From the NCBI GenBank assembly GCA_905331475.1, contig CAJNYU010001443.1, forward strand, positions 88,503 through 152,502: a DNA stretch of 64,000 nt. Direction: 5' to 3'. The notes below the pieces were generated by a model that was not told where the DNA came from, searched no databases, and saw only the letters and a list, made by a program, of their open reading frames with translations. The DNA is from Rotaria socialis (Eukaryota; Rotifera; Eurotatoria; Philodinida; Philodinidae). Position 1 is the stretch's first letter. Every line of letters starts with the position of its first letter. Below, piece after piece: positions 24,801 through 36,024 of this stretch. A program made the position numbers and the translations under genes.

Positions 24801-27800
24801 ACGCAAACGAAAAGATTTAGCTGCGCAAAAGCGTGCTAAAATTATAGCACAGATGACTGAATTACAGAAGAATTTTATTGAAAAAAATATTCAACTATGT
24901 TCAGAGAGTATCGATGATCAAGCATTAGAGTCAACATCACCAGGAACATATTCACAATTATCATCAATGATCAGTTCATCTGATCAACAGATACTTCCGA
25001 TTTCACCAACTATGCCGTTAAAATTTGAACCGATGAGTATTGATGATACATACCCAAATATACAATCATGTTTTGGTACAAATGATCTTGAATTTTCTCA
25101 ATCAGCAAAACAAATATTAACATGTATATTTTGTCAAGAAAATAGTGAAGTTAAAATTAATTCAGAAGCCATAGTTCTTTCAGCTTATGTACAAAAGTTA
25201 GTGTTTTAGACAATTTAAATTTCTTAACATTATTTCCTATTTTCTTTTCAGTTCGAGAGTTTTATCAAAGACTCGTTCACGTCGTATCGAAAATTGGGAT
25301 ACATTTGATCCAACGTTTATGTCAAATGATCTTCATTGGGGTGTACATGTTTCGTCGTGTGGTCATGCTATACATGCTTCATGTTGGACTAAGTAAATTA
25401 AATTAATATTTAACGTTTTTACATAAGATGATTTTTGTCGACATGGACAAACGCTTATTGAAAAAAAACACATTAGATATTGATGAGCAAAAATAAGAGC
25501 GAATCTACTTTCTGTTTTAGGTATTATAATTCTATCACATCTCAGGATCATCGTCGAACATTACGTATGCGTGGCTCAGCAAATTATGATACTGAACGAA
25601 ATGAATTTTTATGTCCATTATGTCAAACATTGAGTAATACAATCATACCGATTTTGCCATCGTTACGTACATTTGCTCATGACAGAAAACTGGCTCAAAT
25701 GTCGTTTAGCGAATGGATAGACGGCTTAGAGAAAGCTCTCAATGGTAGTATTGAATCTCGATATGAAATAGATACACATGAGCAACAAATCTTTTTTAAC
25801 CCGTGTCCATTAACTACAATAACTAAAATGATGGCTGAACGCGCTGCACAAAATTTTCAATTATTATTTGGTTTTGCTGGAGATTCACGGTGCGCGATTC
25901 TCTTGTTGTCATATTTTTCCTAGATGAATGTCTCATCTATTTATTTTAGTGTACAAGATTTTTCTGATAGTATTCGTGAACGTTTAATGAGTTTTGCTAA
26001 AAATGTCTATATGGTAAATATACAAATTTTGACTTTTATTTATTTTGTTTTTTTTTCAATTCATTTTTATGTTTTCAACAGTTTGGTTTAAATGTTGATC
26101 CAGATGAAGATAATGATCGTATTCCGACTGTTCTTTGGACGTCGTGTGCCTATACAATACAATCAATAGAACAATTACTTCGTATTGATTCAAAATCAAT
26201 ATTTTCACAACTGTCACTTCGGCAAAGTGAATTAGTTACTTGTTTGATCAAAGTTGCTGCTGTTTACGGTTCATTACATGATAGCGATAAAATCAAAAAA
26301 CATTGTCTAACGTTATTATCTGGTTAATAAAATAGATTTGAAATTTATAGAAAACGAATCTTTGCTTTTTTTCTTGTTTCTTCTATAGTTCTTCTTTTAT
26401 CAAGAACAAATATTCAAATACCATCATTAATTGATATTGATCTATTTCATCTTCTTGTTTCACTTTGTTTTACTTTACCAATTTTATTCGCATCAAAAGA
26501 AACGTCACCGTCGTTAACAAATGTACCGCCAGGAAATCTCAATGATCTCTATCTTGTACGACTTATTGTTATGGCACATTGCATACAAATTCTTTCCAGT
26601 CAAGGATTTTTATATGAAACAAGTAAATTTTAATCAGATGAAGAGAGACTTTTGGTTCTGCTGAAACTTATGATTTTTCTGTTTCTATAGAAATTAATGA
26701 TAATCAACAAGCAAAAATGGAAAAAACTATCAATGATGATGATGAATTGAAAACGTTACAAAAATTAGTTGAGAAAATTATAAAAAATCAAACGTAAGAT
26801 TTTTATTGTATTCTAAATAAATTTATGAAGACTTTTTCTTTTAGGTCTCCATCGTCTTTAGCTCTATTATTACCAATTGAAGAAATTCGAGATAAATTAA
26901 AACTATCGTTATTTCCACTACTTCGATGCACTGCTCTTTTCTATCATCATTTAACTGGAACATCATGGCCATCCGAATCAGGTAGAGATATTCTAAAAAC
27001 AGAATTAAATTTTATCGAATTTTGTTTTTCTAAGGACTTGATGAGTATTCAACCATATGTCACTATCTTGCCTTACCTATATGCCTATCAAAATTACTTG
27101 ATGCAGAAAATGAACGTTTCTCAAATGATCTCATTAATAGTTGGATATCGAATTTATCTACAAGTAAATCACCGGTTAAATATCCAATATTAGTCAATGA
27201 ATTGCATTCATTACCCAGAGAATATATTGATCTTATGAATCAAGTATCACAAGGGTAAATTTTGAATTATTATAATAGAAAATAACGTTTAGTAGTTAAA
27301 ATAATTCTCTCTTCATATAATTTTTATAATCGGGTATTTCCTTTTTTGAGCCAAGAGAAAACATTCGTTCAAATGACTCGAAATTAGTCGATTGTCATTG
27401 AGGAAAAGACAAATTGAGCAATATGCTTTCTATCTAGTTTAATTCTTTTTCTTTTTTTGTTTCTTTTAATAGTGTTGCACCTTATAAATATGCACGTGAT
27501 GAAGCTCGATCACCATGTATATGTTTAACATGTGGTGATGTTGTTGTTCGTTCATCATCATCGTCAACAGCAACAGTACCACATCTAATGACAACAAATA
27601 ATTTAATATCAACATTACTTAATATGGATCAAACAATGGGTCCGTGTAATACGCATACTCAACATTGTTGCGGCTCCATAGGACTTTATTTACGTGTTAA
27701 AGAATGTTCATTACTTTTACTCAGTATAATTAACGATGGACGTATTAATAAAACACGTGGAACATTCATGGCTGCCCCTTATCTAGATGACTACGGGGAA

Positions 27801-28017
27801 ACAGATCAAAATCTGCGGTAATTAAAATCAGTAGTTTTGTTTTTTTATGTCCTTAAAAAAATTATGTTTTAGACGCGGAAATCCTTTACATTTATGTGAT
27901 GAACGCTACCGTACATTGCACCGACGATGGTTATCACATGCTATTCCCGAAGAGATATCACGAAATATGGAATTTAATAACACATCGATTTACACACATA
28001 ATTGGAGTCAATTTTAA
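18820..28017 (+). CDS. UBR1/UBR2-type N-recognin E3 ubiquitin ligase, about 1869 aa
   Basis: Twenty-eight exons (first 18820-19371, last 27873-28017) sum to 5610 nt and remain in phase throughout. Domains in order: an acidic N-terminus; a UBR box at about residues 140-215 (CGHLF, YFCRDC, CVLCTDCF, then GGGYCDCGDSEAWK after the first intron), which binds basic N-degrons; a ClpS-like N-domain at about 267-340 (VTILFNDEIHTYDQV), for bulky hydrophobic N-degrons; a long helical middle with AQHVAGLWKRNGYS and YHYTKADQCKSEEY; a RING at about 1180-1290 (CIFC, then SSCGHAIHASCW and FLCPLC); and the C-terminal zinc-bearing cap (CICLTCGDVV, LHLCDERY), ending HNWSQF. It ubiquitinates N-end-rule substrates. 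Human UBR1/2 are about 1750 aa, so length fits. Introns are mostly 45-70 bp; intron 4 (20313-21191) is enlarged by an inserted TIR element. No lesion was found. UBR1 versus UBR2 cannot be decided. Confidence 0.95.
20339..20893. mobile_element. TIR element inside UBR intron 4
   Basis: An 18-bp perfect inverted repeat, GCACGCAATATGAGTAGC at 20339 and its inverse GCTACTCATATTGCGTGC ending at 20893, encloses 555 bp of non-coding DNA in an otherwise short-intron gene. No target duplication is obvious. Just downstream a second inverted pair, CGACGAGGAAAAACGA (20909-20924) and its inverse (21117-21132), lies in the same intron. Confidence 0.7.
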
Positions 28018-28777
28018 GCTACTACGAAACAAGAACAGACAGAAAATCATACGATTTTTTTTGTGTTCTATCTTAATTTAGAAGAATACTGCTTTATGTA
28101 AAAAACAAGAAACAGAATTTTGTTTTGTTTTTCTTCTCCTCTCCTCTACTCTATCTAATCAACAACAATTGAGATAAATCTTGGACAGAAAAAATTTCGC
28201 AAGTGTAATTAAAGACTTCGTTTTTTTATTATTAAAAGATAAATATGGTATAAAAAAATAACAAGCATTCGTCTTATAATCACTATGGGTTCCATATGTT
28301 GACAGTCATGAAATGTTTCCTGTGCAAATGCTGTGCTCTTGTGTTTAACCATTGTTTGATGAGAAGTCATAATACAAGAAAATGTTAAATCAATGGAGCA
28401 ATCTAACTAGCGAACAGTTGATAAGATATTTGCTTCAAAGAAACCTGGAAAATATTAGAATTTTCGTTTCTAGGCTGAGTGCAATGTTACGGATAAAGAT
28501 GTAAACTTTTTTTCGATAAATCATCAATAGTCAGTATCAAATACTATATCATTTGGCAGTCTTTCATACATTGCAAAAAGAAATCATCTGTATCACATAT
28601 GTAGAGCAGAACTAAAGCATAGATATGAAATCTAAAACATTCTATTAACTTTAAAAGTACGAATTCAGACACACAAGTAAAATAGTGTCCTCTAATATTA
28701 CAACTGAAGTCGACATGAATACAAACTGTGGTCGGAAGATGCAATATTATAATTTTCATTACTGGTTTCTATAGAAT
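28018..28777. other. Intergenic, nothing supported
   Basis: 3' flank of the UBR gene and 3' flank of the U1 gene. No open frame or repeat is worth calling. Confidence 0.4.
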
Positions 28778-28938
28778 GGCCAATGCGCGAACGCAAGTGA
28801 CCGCGGAACAAATTCTCCACTCGAGAAAGCCCGATGTGGACTTTTCGCAGGCGTCAACGGGGGCGATGTGCAATGCCCGCGCCTCAACCTGGAGCAATCA
28901 CGTTCCTGATCGTGAATGCTTCCGTGGCAGGTAAGTAT
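28778..28938 (-). ncRNA. U1 spliceosomal snRNA
   Basis: On the minus strand the transcript begins ATACTTACCTG, the invariant U1 5' end that pairs with 5' splice sites. It continues with stem-loop I containing GATCAGGAACG (U1-70K loop), stem-loop II with GGGCATTGCACATCGCCCC (the AUUGCAC loop bound by U1A), stem-loop III, an Sm site AATTTGTTC, and a terminal stem-loop with TTGCGTTCGCGC. The length is about 161 nt against 164 in vertebrates. The high GC content contrasts sharply with its surroundings. The element recognises donor sites such as the many GTAAGT introns in this window. The 3' end is placed after the stem-loop IV closure and may be off by a few bases. Confidence 0.93.
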
Positions 28939-29149
28939 GCTTTCGGAAATGTCTGCTTTCTTATTATATACTATCGCGCCAAGCAAAAATTGCACAGTAG
29001 ACTGACGAAATAAGAGGAAAGAATAACAAAAAAAAATGACTCATTATTATCATCATCTATTTTTTTTTCTTTTTCGTTCTTTTATTTAGATATTTTTATG
29101 AAATCACAGTGAATACAAAAAAAAGGAAAAAGAAGAAATTTCGTGTTTA

Positions 29150-30480
29150 TTATAGATTTATACGCTCCCCTTTCACCAATCGACTTTTAACTCGCCAAAC
29201 ATCCTAAATATATAAAAGAAAAGTTCATACACTCAAAAAATATTTGCCAAAAGGATTTTACTTCAAAACGTGCTTCTTGAATTCCAGTTCGTTTCTTAAA
29301 AATTGCTGTAACTTCTTTCGATATTAAATCTTGTATATCACCACATTCAACATATTCACATTCCGAACCTGCATAATGACAAGATATTGCCTAAAGGAGA
29401 AATTATCGAACAGTAAAAAATGAATTATAACAATACGCAAGAAAAGTTCTTTACTTTTCGAAATCCATCGGTTCTATTCGTTCCACTACCATGAATAAGT
29501 ACTGGATGAAAGAAAACAGTATCACCTGTCCACATTTCTAAATGTATTCGTTCTCCATTGGGATCAAACTTTTGAATTCCGTGATACATTTTGTTAACAC
29601 CGCCCTAAATGAAATTTTAGAAAAAAATTAAAATTAAAATTTTGCTATTCCTCACCTCCCATTCGGGATAGCCATGTGGTTGAAGTTCACCTTTATGTGT
29701 GCCAGGTAGAACTACCAGACATCCATTTCCACGATGTATATGTTCCATGGCTGTCCATGCACAAACAATGCGATCAGCTGGCCGAAATGGAAAGTAATAT
29801 AAATCTTGATGGAGTGGATGACGTGATGTTTGAGTACCCGGATCAGGTGGTTTATTAATTAACTAAATCGATAAAGTCTTTTTTTTTATTTTTAAATAAA
29901 AGATGAAACATTCTTTTTTTCTTCTTCCTAATATTACCATCGTATGCATTGCCATCACATTTGGACCAGTAAAATTCTCAACATATTTAACTACTTCTGG
30001 TAGACAACAATATTGAAATAATTCATCATCCAACGTAAAATCTTGAATTTTTGTTATAGCTTTTTCACCGTCGGCAAATTCAGATTTTGCAATAGCTACA
30101 TCTTTCATGATTGTCATACCGAACGTATCAACTTTGCCTGTACAAACATCTTGAAAACGTTTTCTAAGAGAAGATTAAATTAAAAATTAATCAAGTATTT
30201 GTATACTTTTCTTTACCGAAAACGATCAAGTGCTTCCAATGATACTAAATTTCGAATTACAATAAAGCCATTTTTTTCATAAAAATCACGTTGTTCTTTG
30301 GTTAGAATGCCATTTTCTAATGTAAAACGATATTCCGGCTGTTGTTCAGCTTTCTTTTATAGTAGAAAAAGAAACAAAATTATGCATTGAAGTAAAACTT
30401 TAAAAAAATAAATATTCATGTACATATTGTGTACTTAATTGAATATGTCGGCCAATAGTTTGTAGTCTTTGTGCAGACAT
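29150..30480 (-). CDS. PHYH: Phytanoyl-CoA 2-hydroxylase, peroxisomal, 319 aa
   Basis: Seven minus-strand exons (30424-30480, 30217-30353, 29938-30163, 29656-29862, 29455-29604, 29262-29390, 29150-29203) total 960 nt in phase. The enzyme is an Fe(II)/2-oxoglutarate dioxygenase that starts alpha-oxidation of branched fatty acyl-CoAs. Visible hallmarks are [14 protein letters not shown] (His and Asp iron ligands), [32 protein letters not shown] (third ligand His), GFRKAISCH (2-oxoglutarate Arg), and the ending [11 protein letters not shown] as in vertebrate PHYH. The N-terminus [13 protein letters not shown] has the R-L-x5-H-hydrophobic layout of a PTS2 peroxisome signal at the same place as the human one; the last position is Ile where Leu or Ala is usual. 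Human PHYH is 338 aa. The gene looks intact. Confidence 0.94.
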
Positions 30481-30975
30481 CTGAATACACGAGAAAAACT
30501 ATATTTCGAATGAATGACTTGAAAGATAAACTTACCCTTATGATAACGAGCTCATACTTATAAACGTACTTTACTTTTGAGTTCGAAAAACGAGTCAAAA
30601 TATTATTATCAAAACTATAGAATTGAATTATGATTAGATAACTACCAATAATAATAATAAAACATTTTAACTCGTGAGATAAATATAAAAAATTTATTTT
30701 GTATTCATTTCAAAAACAGCTTTCACATGATACTAATAGATTGTTTAGGATCGAGGACAAAATTATTAACATTATTCATAAATTGGCGACCTCTGTTTGA
30801 GATTGAAGTCAAATAAGTGAGATCAGAAAAATAAACTTTTATTATAATGAAATAAACAATACATGCTTCAATGTTATATTTTAACTAAAAGCATGAAACT
30901 TTCTAGAAAAACAGCACTCAACATCAGTTGTCATCATCACTGACTAACTTTTCATTTCAGATAAAAAAAACATAA

Positions 30976-31380
30976 TTACAAAGTTTGAAAATTTATTGCA
31001 CGTCTTTGCTGTCTTACAGAATATTTTTTCCACAGTTTAAGTCTAAATAATTCTTGCAATGTATGTCGAAAGAGTGTTCCACCGCTGGTTGCATAAATAT
31101 AAAACGATAATGAACTTTGCAGAGTTGTCATAATGAATGTCCCTTGACCGGAAAGTATTTCTATTTGTAAACGTGATGGACTTTTCTTTAGATCAAGTGT
31201 AAGAACTAAATAGATACGTTGAATTGTATTTGGAATAAAGGAAATCATTATTAGAACTATTTGTACAATTATCATCTAGAAAGTAGTACAAAAGCTTGTA
31301 AAATGATAGTTTAAAATTTATTTTCATTACCTGCATAAGCTGACAATCGACTCGATGAATAATGTTGCCTTGTGAAGAGT
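30976..31380 (-). pseudogene. 3' fragment of a rhodopsin-like GPCR
   Basis: The last exon (30976-31275) encodes two helices, VQIVLIMISFIPNTIQRIYL and a second ending SSLSFYIYATSGGTLFRHTL. It matches the last exon of the complete receptor at 36025 almost residue for residue. The preceding exon, joined across a 55-bp intron, is recognisable only for about 16 codons (SSQGNIIHRVDCQLMQ). At about 31380 the homology ends abruptly in GC-rich repeated sequence, so the first five helices are missing. It is a truncated copy, cut near a telomere-like tract at 31524-31540. Confidence 0.8.
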
Positions 31381-31545
31381 GGTGTCACATATCCAACATT
31401 TTGGAGATGCTACCACATCTCCCACAGGAGATGCCGCGTCTCCAGCGGAAGACGCGACATGCACATTCGGGAGATGCGGTCATTCACCACTGGAGATGTA
31501 AGATCTCGGTTAGAGATGCGCATCCCCCACACCCACACCCTTGAA
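31380..31545. repeat. GGAGATG-repeat segment with telomere-like end
   Basis: About 165 bp with five GGAGATG or inverse CATCTCC-like words, a small hairpin GCGTCT-ccagcgga-AGACGC, and the C-rich tract CCCCACACCCACACCC (31524-31540). It replaces the upstream part of the receptor fragment. Confidence 0.5.
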
Positions 31546-32421
31546 TCCTATCTGGTTGTTCCAGATTGGTACTCGACAGGCATACTTAAGCGAGCTGTTT
31601 GGAATTTTTCAAAACGACTAGTATTTTGTGGTCGAGAAAAAATGAACTGATTATTAATCGAGGAAATCAAAAATCAAAATAAATTGCTTCGTAAAGCAGC
31701 ATCGGAAGTAGAAGTAAAGTTAATTAAGATTATTTCTCATAATTGAACGTCTCATGAACGACCGATATGAAAGAAAACTGTAACTTCGTCCCTTCGAGCG
31801 CACTAAAGTGACTACTCATAGTGTTATTTGATAAAAAAAAGGTGCGAAAAATAAGAAAGGGTTAATCACGTTGTTCTTTGAGAATCAGTTGAATTTTAAC
31901 TACTCTCTTGATTGTGTCTCTGCTTTTCTGTTAACAATAAAACGATTCTTTAGCTAAAGCTAACAATAGTCTATTCAAGTCTCTCGATGCTTCGAGTTGT
32001 ATAGGAAATAATGGTTTCTTTTTAGCGTTGCTTCAGTTCGCCAGTAATTCTCGTCTCAAACTGTTCACACTGAACTACATGGGAAATGGCACTGAGAAAA
32101 TTATTATTATTATTAGCTCTATTATTATTTTCATTTTGTTTTTTTGAAAAGAAAATTACTGATGTTGAGTGAACCCATAGGGTGAACTTTCAAGTGTTGC
32201 AGAACCCGATTGTGTTGCGTATCATTAAGTCTTGACATACTCTCTTTCTATAGACCGTGACATAATAACTAATGTAGAGTCCAAGATTTTCATAATGGAT
32301 GATGTACCAGTGCTAGGCAAGCACGGACTTTCTCGAGTACAAGTACTTCGAGTACTAGTACCAATACTAATAATTGTATCAGTAAGATTAGAAGGTTTCA
32401 AACTAGTTTGTAAAAAATGTA

Positions 32422-32804
32422 CACTTAATCAGGGGTGTCACGAGCAACCAAATACTGGGAGATGGGGGTGTAACTTATAAAATCCTACTTTCCAAATATT
32501 TTGGAGGGGGAGCAACCAATGCTGCCAAATCTTCCGGGTTCTGAAAGTTTTTTTTGGACCTTTTCGGATTTTTTCCTGGATTTTTCCTGGGTTTTTCGTA
32601 TTCTTTTCTCAATTTTTCGAATTTTGACATTTACATTCCAGATTTTCGAGTTTAACATCTGGCAACACTGGGAGTAGCTTAGCAGATTGTACTTGGCGTA
32701 GTATAAGTTTCATTTTGTGAAATACAATGCAAGACGATTTTTCGAATACTGGAGCGAGGCTCATCTCTCCGTCCTCCCACTGTCGCGGTACCCTTGAGCT
32801 TAAT
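32422..32804. mobile_element. Middle nested hAT-like MITE
   Basis: The element at 32430-32796 begins CAGGGGTGTCACGAGCA and ends with the inverse of CAAGGGTACCGCGACAG. Flanks CACTTAAT and AGCTTAAT agree at 6 of 8 positions. It shares the stretch TTGCATTGTATTTCACAAAA (in inverse) with the interior of the MITE at 6174. Confidence 0.65.
32509..32678. mobile_element. Innermost nested hAT-like MITE
   Basis: The element at 32517-32670 (154 bp) has ends CAATGCTGCCAAATCTT and, in inverse, CAGTGTTGCCAGATGTT, again typical of hAT termini. Flanks GGAGCAAC and GGAGTAGC agree at 6 of 8 positions. The interior is T-rich with several CCTGGATTTTTCCTGG-like words. Confidence 0.65.
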
Positions 32805-33079
32805 GTGCTGCAACGACTAAATATATTTATATGAAGCGAAGAAAGAAAATAGACTGGCATATGGCGATCGTTACACGACTATATGTTGCACAAATCTTCG
32901 AACATTTGCGCTGATCGACAAGAGGAGATATTCGTGCCATAAAAGATGCTTTATCTCAAATTCAAAAAATAAAATTTCCAAGCACGAGTACCAGACCTCT
33001 CGAGTACGAGTACGAATACTAGCAAAATCGTACTCGAGTATGAGTACTTCGAGTATTTTGCCCACCTCTGTGACGTACA

Positions 33080-33945
33080 AGTTCTTTTGTTTCTTTACAT
33101 AGAAGGTAAGTTTCATGTTCACCAGCAATGCATCGATGCATTCAACTTCACGTGCAACTAAGTTGTTTCATCATTGCTCTCTAGTATTTGAGATTCATAA
33201 ATGCTATTGTATAGTTTATCAATTTGCATAAAAGCTTACCTTAGCAAAAAATGATTTCTTGTCTGCATATATAGATTCGAACGATTAGTGAGAAGTTACG
33301 AAACAAACTGTGTCTTAATTAGAATAGAGGAACAACTTGACATGATAAAAATATTATTGCAATGTCTATTGAGATTTAAGTGGTATTGTCGTCTAATTTA
33401 TATTGTTCGTAATGCTTAGTCGTCTATATTGATGTTCGTAACAAGACAAAAGTATACTTTTCTGTATATTGCTTTAAACTTTATTTTTCTAACTATTTCA
33501 TCTCAGATTGATCTCTATTTCGATAAGTAATAAAAAGCTCTTGATGTCTATCAATTACAGACATTATATCCGTTAGCAACAGATGAATGTTGTAGCTTGT
33601 ATCAAATTTATATGGAATTTAGACATTTTCGCAAAAATTCTAATAATAAACATGCGCAAGCTTTTATCATGATAACCTGTTTCATTAAATAATGGAATAG
33701 AAAGTCGTTCCTTCTTTCTCTGGTAGCCTATTTATGTTCTTAGACTTCAACATTTAATCGAATCGGTTCACCTGAATATTTAAAAAAAAATATGACAATA
33801 AAAAGAGTCAAGGAGGAAAATTCATATACTGATGATTGTATTTACAAGAAATCCTCTATAAATAATCCTTTTGAAATTCTATGTTTGTAAATCTTTATTG
33901 AATACTAAAGAAGAATTTATCTCTCGGCACTACTAGCGCAAGAAA
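33080..33945. other. No gene seen
   Basis: AT-rich sequence without supported exons or element boundaries. Confidence 0.4.
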
Positions 33946-33949
33946 TGAG

Positions 33950-34734
33950 CCCACAGAAAAGTTTTTTGGAAACACCGCGGTTTCAGACGGTGTTTTTGAA
34001 ATGCATAAATAGTCTGACTACCGTTATATCCAAACAAACGCTTCAAACCGCGGCTTTTCCGATACACTAGACTCAACAGAAGCAGGTGTGCGACCATAAC
34101 CTGTACCTTAAAGGCTTCAGCTATGGCGCTCTTCGAGAGACAGTGTAGTGAACTCTCCCGAACGCGGTTTCGTATGTGAGAAATGTGGTTTTTGGAACCG
34201 CGTTTAACCACTTTGTAGAACGTCACGCTTTCGATACATGAAAGAACCCCAAACAATTTTTTCCAAAATTTTTGCGGCTTCCTCATTATATAAAATGAGC
34301 CCTCTATTATGTGAACTCTCTTGAAACAGTCTGCATTATCAATCTTCCGTTTTTTAAAATTTATTAAAGAAGTATTACTTTTTTCTGCAATTTTGCTTGA
34401 ATCAACCATTAACAAAAAAGAGTAAAAAACAATAAAAGCAGTAGTATCTTTTACCGTTCAATCTCAGACATTTCTATAACGAACAGATGCATATAAATTA
34501 TACAGTCTTTTATTATGCAAGGTGGACTGTCTTCTGTTATATAAGTTTAAAAGAAAAATGATTATTAACAGATGTATTCCAAACGTATAAAGATTTTTTT
34601 ACAACTAAATGAAAATTCACCGCGGCTTGAAAAACCGTTGATAACCGCTATATTCAGAATGGCGGTTTGCTTTAAACGCGATGTGAAAAGAACGCTGATA
34701 AACCGCGGTTTTTTGGAATTTTTTTCTCCGTGGG
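33950..34734. mobile_element. CCGCGGTTT-word TIR element
   Basis: The termini, CCCACAGAAAAG plus TTTTTTGGAAACACCGCGGTTT on the left and the imperfect inverse ending CTCCGTGGG on the right, form about 35 bp of TIR. The words CCGCGG, AACCGC and GCGGTTT recur through the 785 bp. A minus-strand open frame across its left half follows the repeat and is not a recognisable protein. No target duplication is clear. Confidence 0.6.
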
Positions 34735-34739
34735 AAGCG

Positions 34740-36020
34740 TGGCCTTGAGATATTTAATTAATGATAAGAGCTATTATTTTGATAGACGACATATCTAAAT
34801 ATAAATCTAGTACTAAGACGAAAAATCTCCTGTAAACACTGATGTCGTGTACTTATTGTTAATGATGAACTGCTTGACACCATGCAAAAAAGAAACAACA
34901 TCATTATATTACAGATATATATTTACTACATAATAACTACATTACAAAGAAACAATCAAATAGAGTTTTAACCACGATATGACCAAGGTGCGTCGGATTT
35001 CTCAGCAGATTTTTTTTTTCTAAGAAATGATTGTGAAGAAATTATTTTTCTACTGTTTTGTTTATTACCCAAGAGAATCAATTGGACAGTAGGATCCTAT
35101 CGGATTTTGACAAGGGTCAGACAGTGAATATACCGAATACCATATGTGATAATAAAATGATTTTTTCCGCCGAAACCGACAATAGGTCTGTCCAGGAATC
35201 CTATCGGGCTCTGTCGGGGAGTGGCATCCCATAGGATTTAATAAGATCCGTTGTCGGATTCATTCACCTTGATATGTAAAAAAATATCTTCCGTCAGCTC
35301 GTGTAGAAATTTGACTAAAAGCTTGTAGTGAACACCATAATATAGCCTATTATATACGATAAAATACTCACTTTTCTTCTATTTACAGACGTAATTTTAC
35401 GAACCATATGTTGAAACATAGGTTTTTTAAGGGATAAAATCTTTCAACACAGACAGGATATCAAAAAAATGGAAAACCCGCGATCTTCTAACATATGTCA
35501 TGAAATTTTTCTGCTGGTTGATTTTTTAATTAAGCATTCTACGCCACATTAGAGAGAATTCATTAAAATATTAATTTGCATTTAGTCTTTAAAGGAATCT
35601 ATTTATGGGGAAAGCTATCGTTCTTTTTTTTTATTATAACTATTCTACTTGTGCATTTATTTGATAGAAAAATCGACGATCTAAGGCTTCATTACTGTTA
35701 ATGCTTATTCATTATTATTGGCCAATACAATAACTTGACTTGAAGAGTGTCAAGTTAATTTAATGAATTTTCTGCTTCTTATTGCACACAATGACAACTT
35801 TGACATGAAATGATATGATTCAATTTTAGAAGTCTCATTCAGTAAACTCTAGTTTTGTTCGCTTTTATTGATTAAATCAACATTATCATACATTCAAATG
35901 CTAATTAAAGAGAAGAACGTCAGCAGAACAAATAATTACTTTCCAAATCTTTTTTTACAAAAAAATAATGTTTCTTTGAAAATTCAATTTTAGATTGCCC
36001 ATTAACAAACGCCCAAAAAT
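34740..36020. other. No gene seen; GGATCCTATCGG repeat at 35085-35270
   Basis: Mostly AT-rich. Between about 35085 and 35270 the word AGGATCCTATCGG and variants (GAATCCTATCGGG, CCCATAGGATTT) recur in both orientations, a further word-repeat patch of the kind seen at 2895, 4772 and 33950. Confidence 0.4.
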
Positions 36021-36024
36021 GCTA

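Larger units (their letters stand above)
32300..33078. mobile_element. Outer non-autonomous hAT element with GTACTCGAGTAC ends
   Basis: The element at 32308-33070 (763 bp) starts CAGTGCTAGGCA and ends with the inverse of CAGAGGTGGGCA, classic hAT termini. It is flanked by 8-bp repeats TGATGTAC and TGACGTAC (7 of 8 identical). Next to each end are arrays of the word GAGTAC or CTCGAGTAC. It has no transposase. Two further elements are nested inside it. Confidence 0.8.

Noticed and set aside
28728..28934. Plus-strand 68-codon frame beginning MVGRCNIIIF, ending at a perfect CAG|GTAAGTAT donor
   Set aside because: It is the antisense of the U1 snRNA; the perfect donor is simply the complement of the U1 5' end.
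33933..34415. 160-codon minus-strand frame
   Set aside because: It starts outside and ends inside the CCGCGG TIR element, has no family signature, and crosses the element's repeat words.
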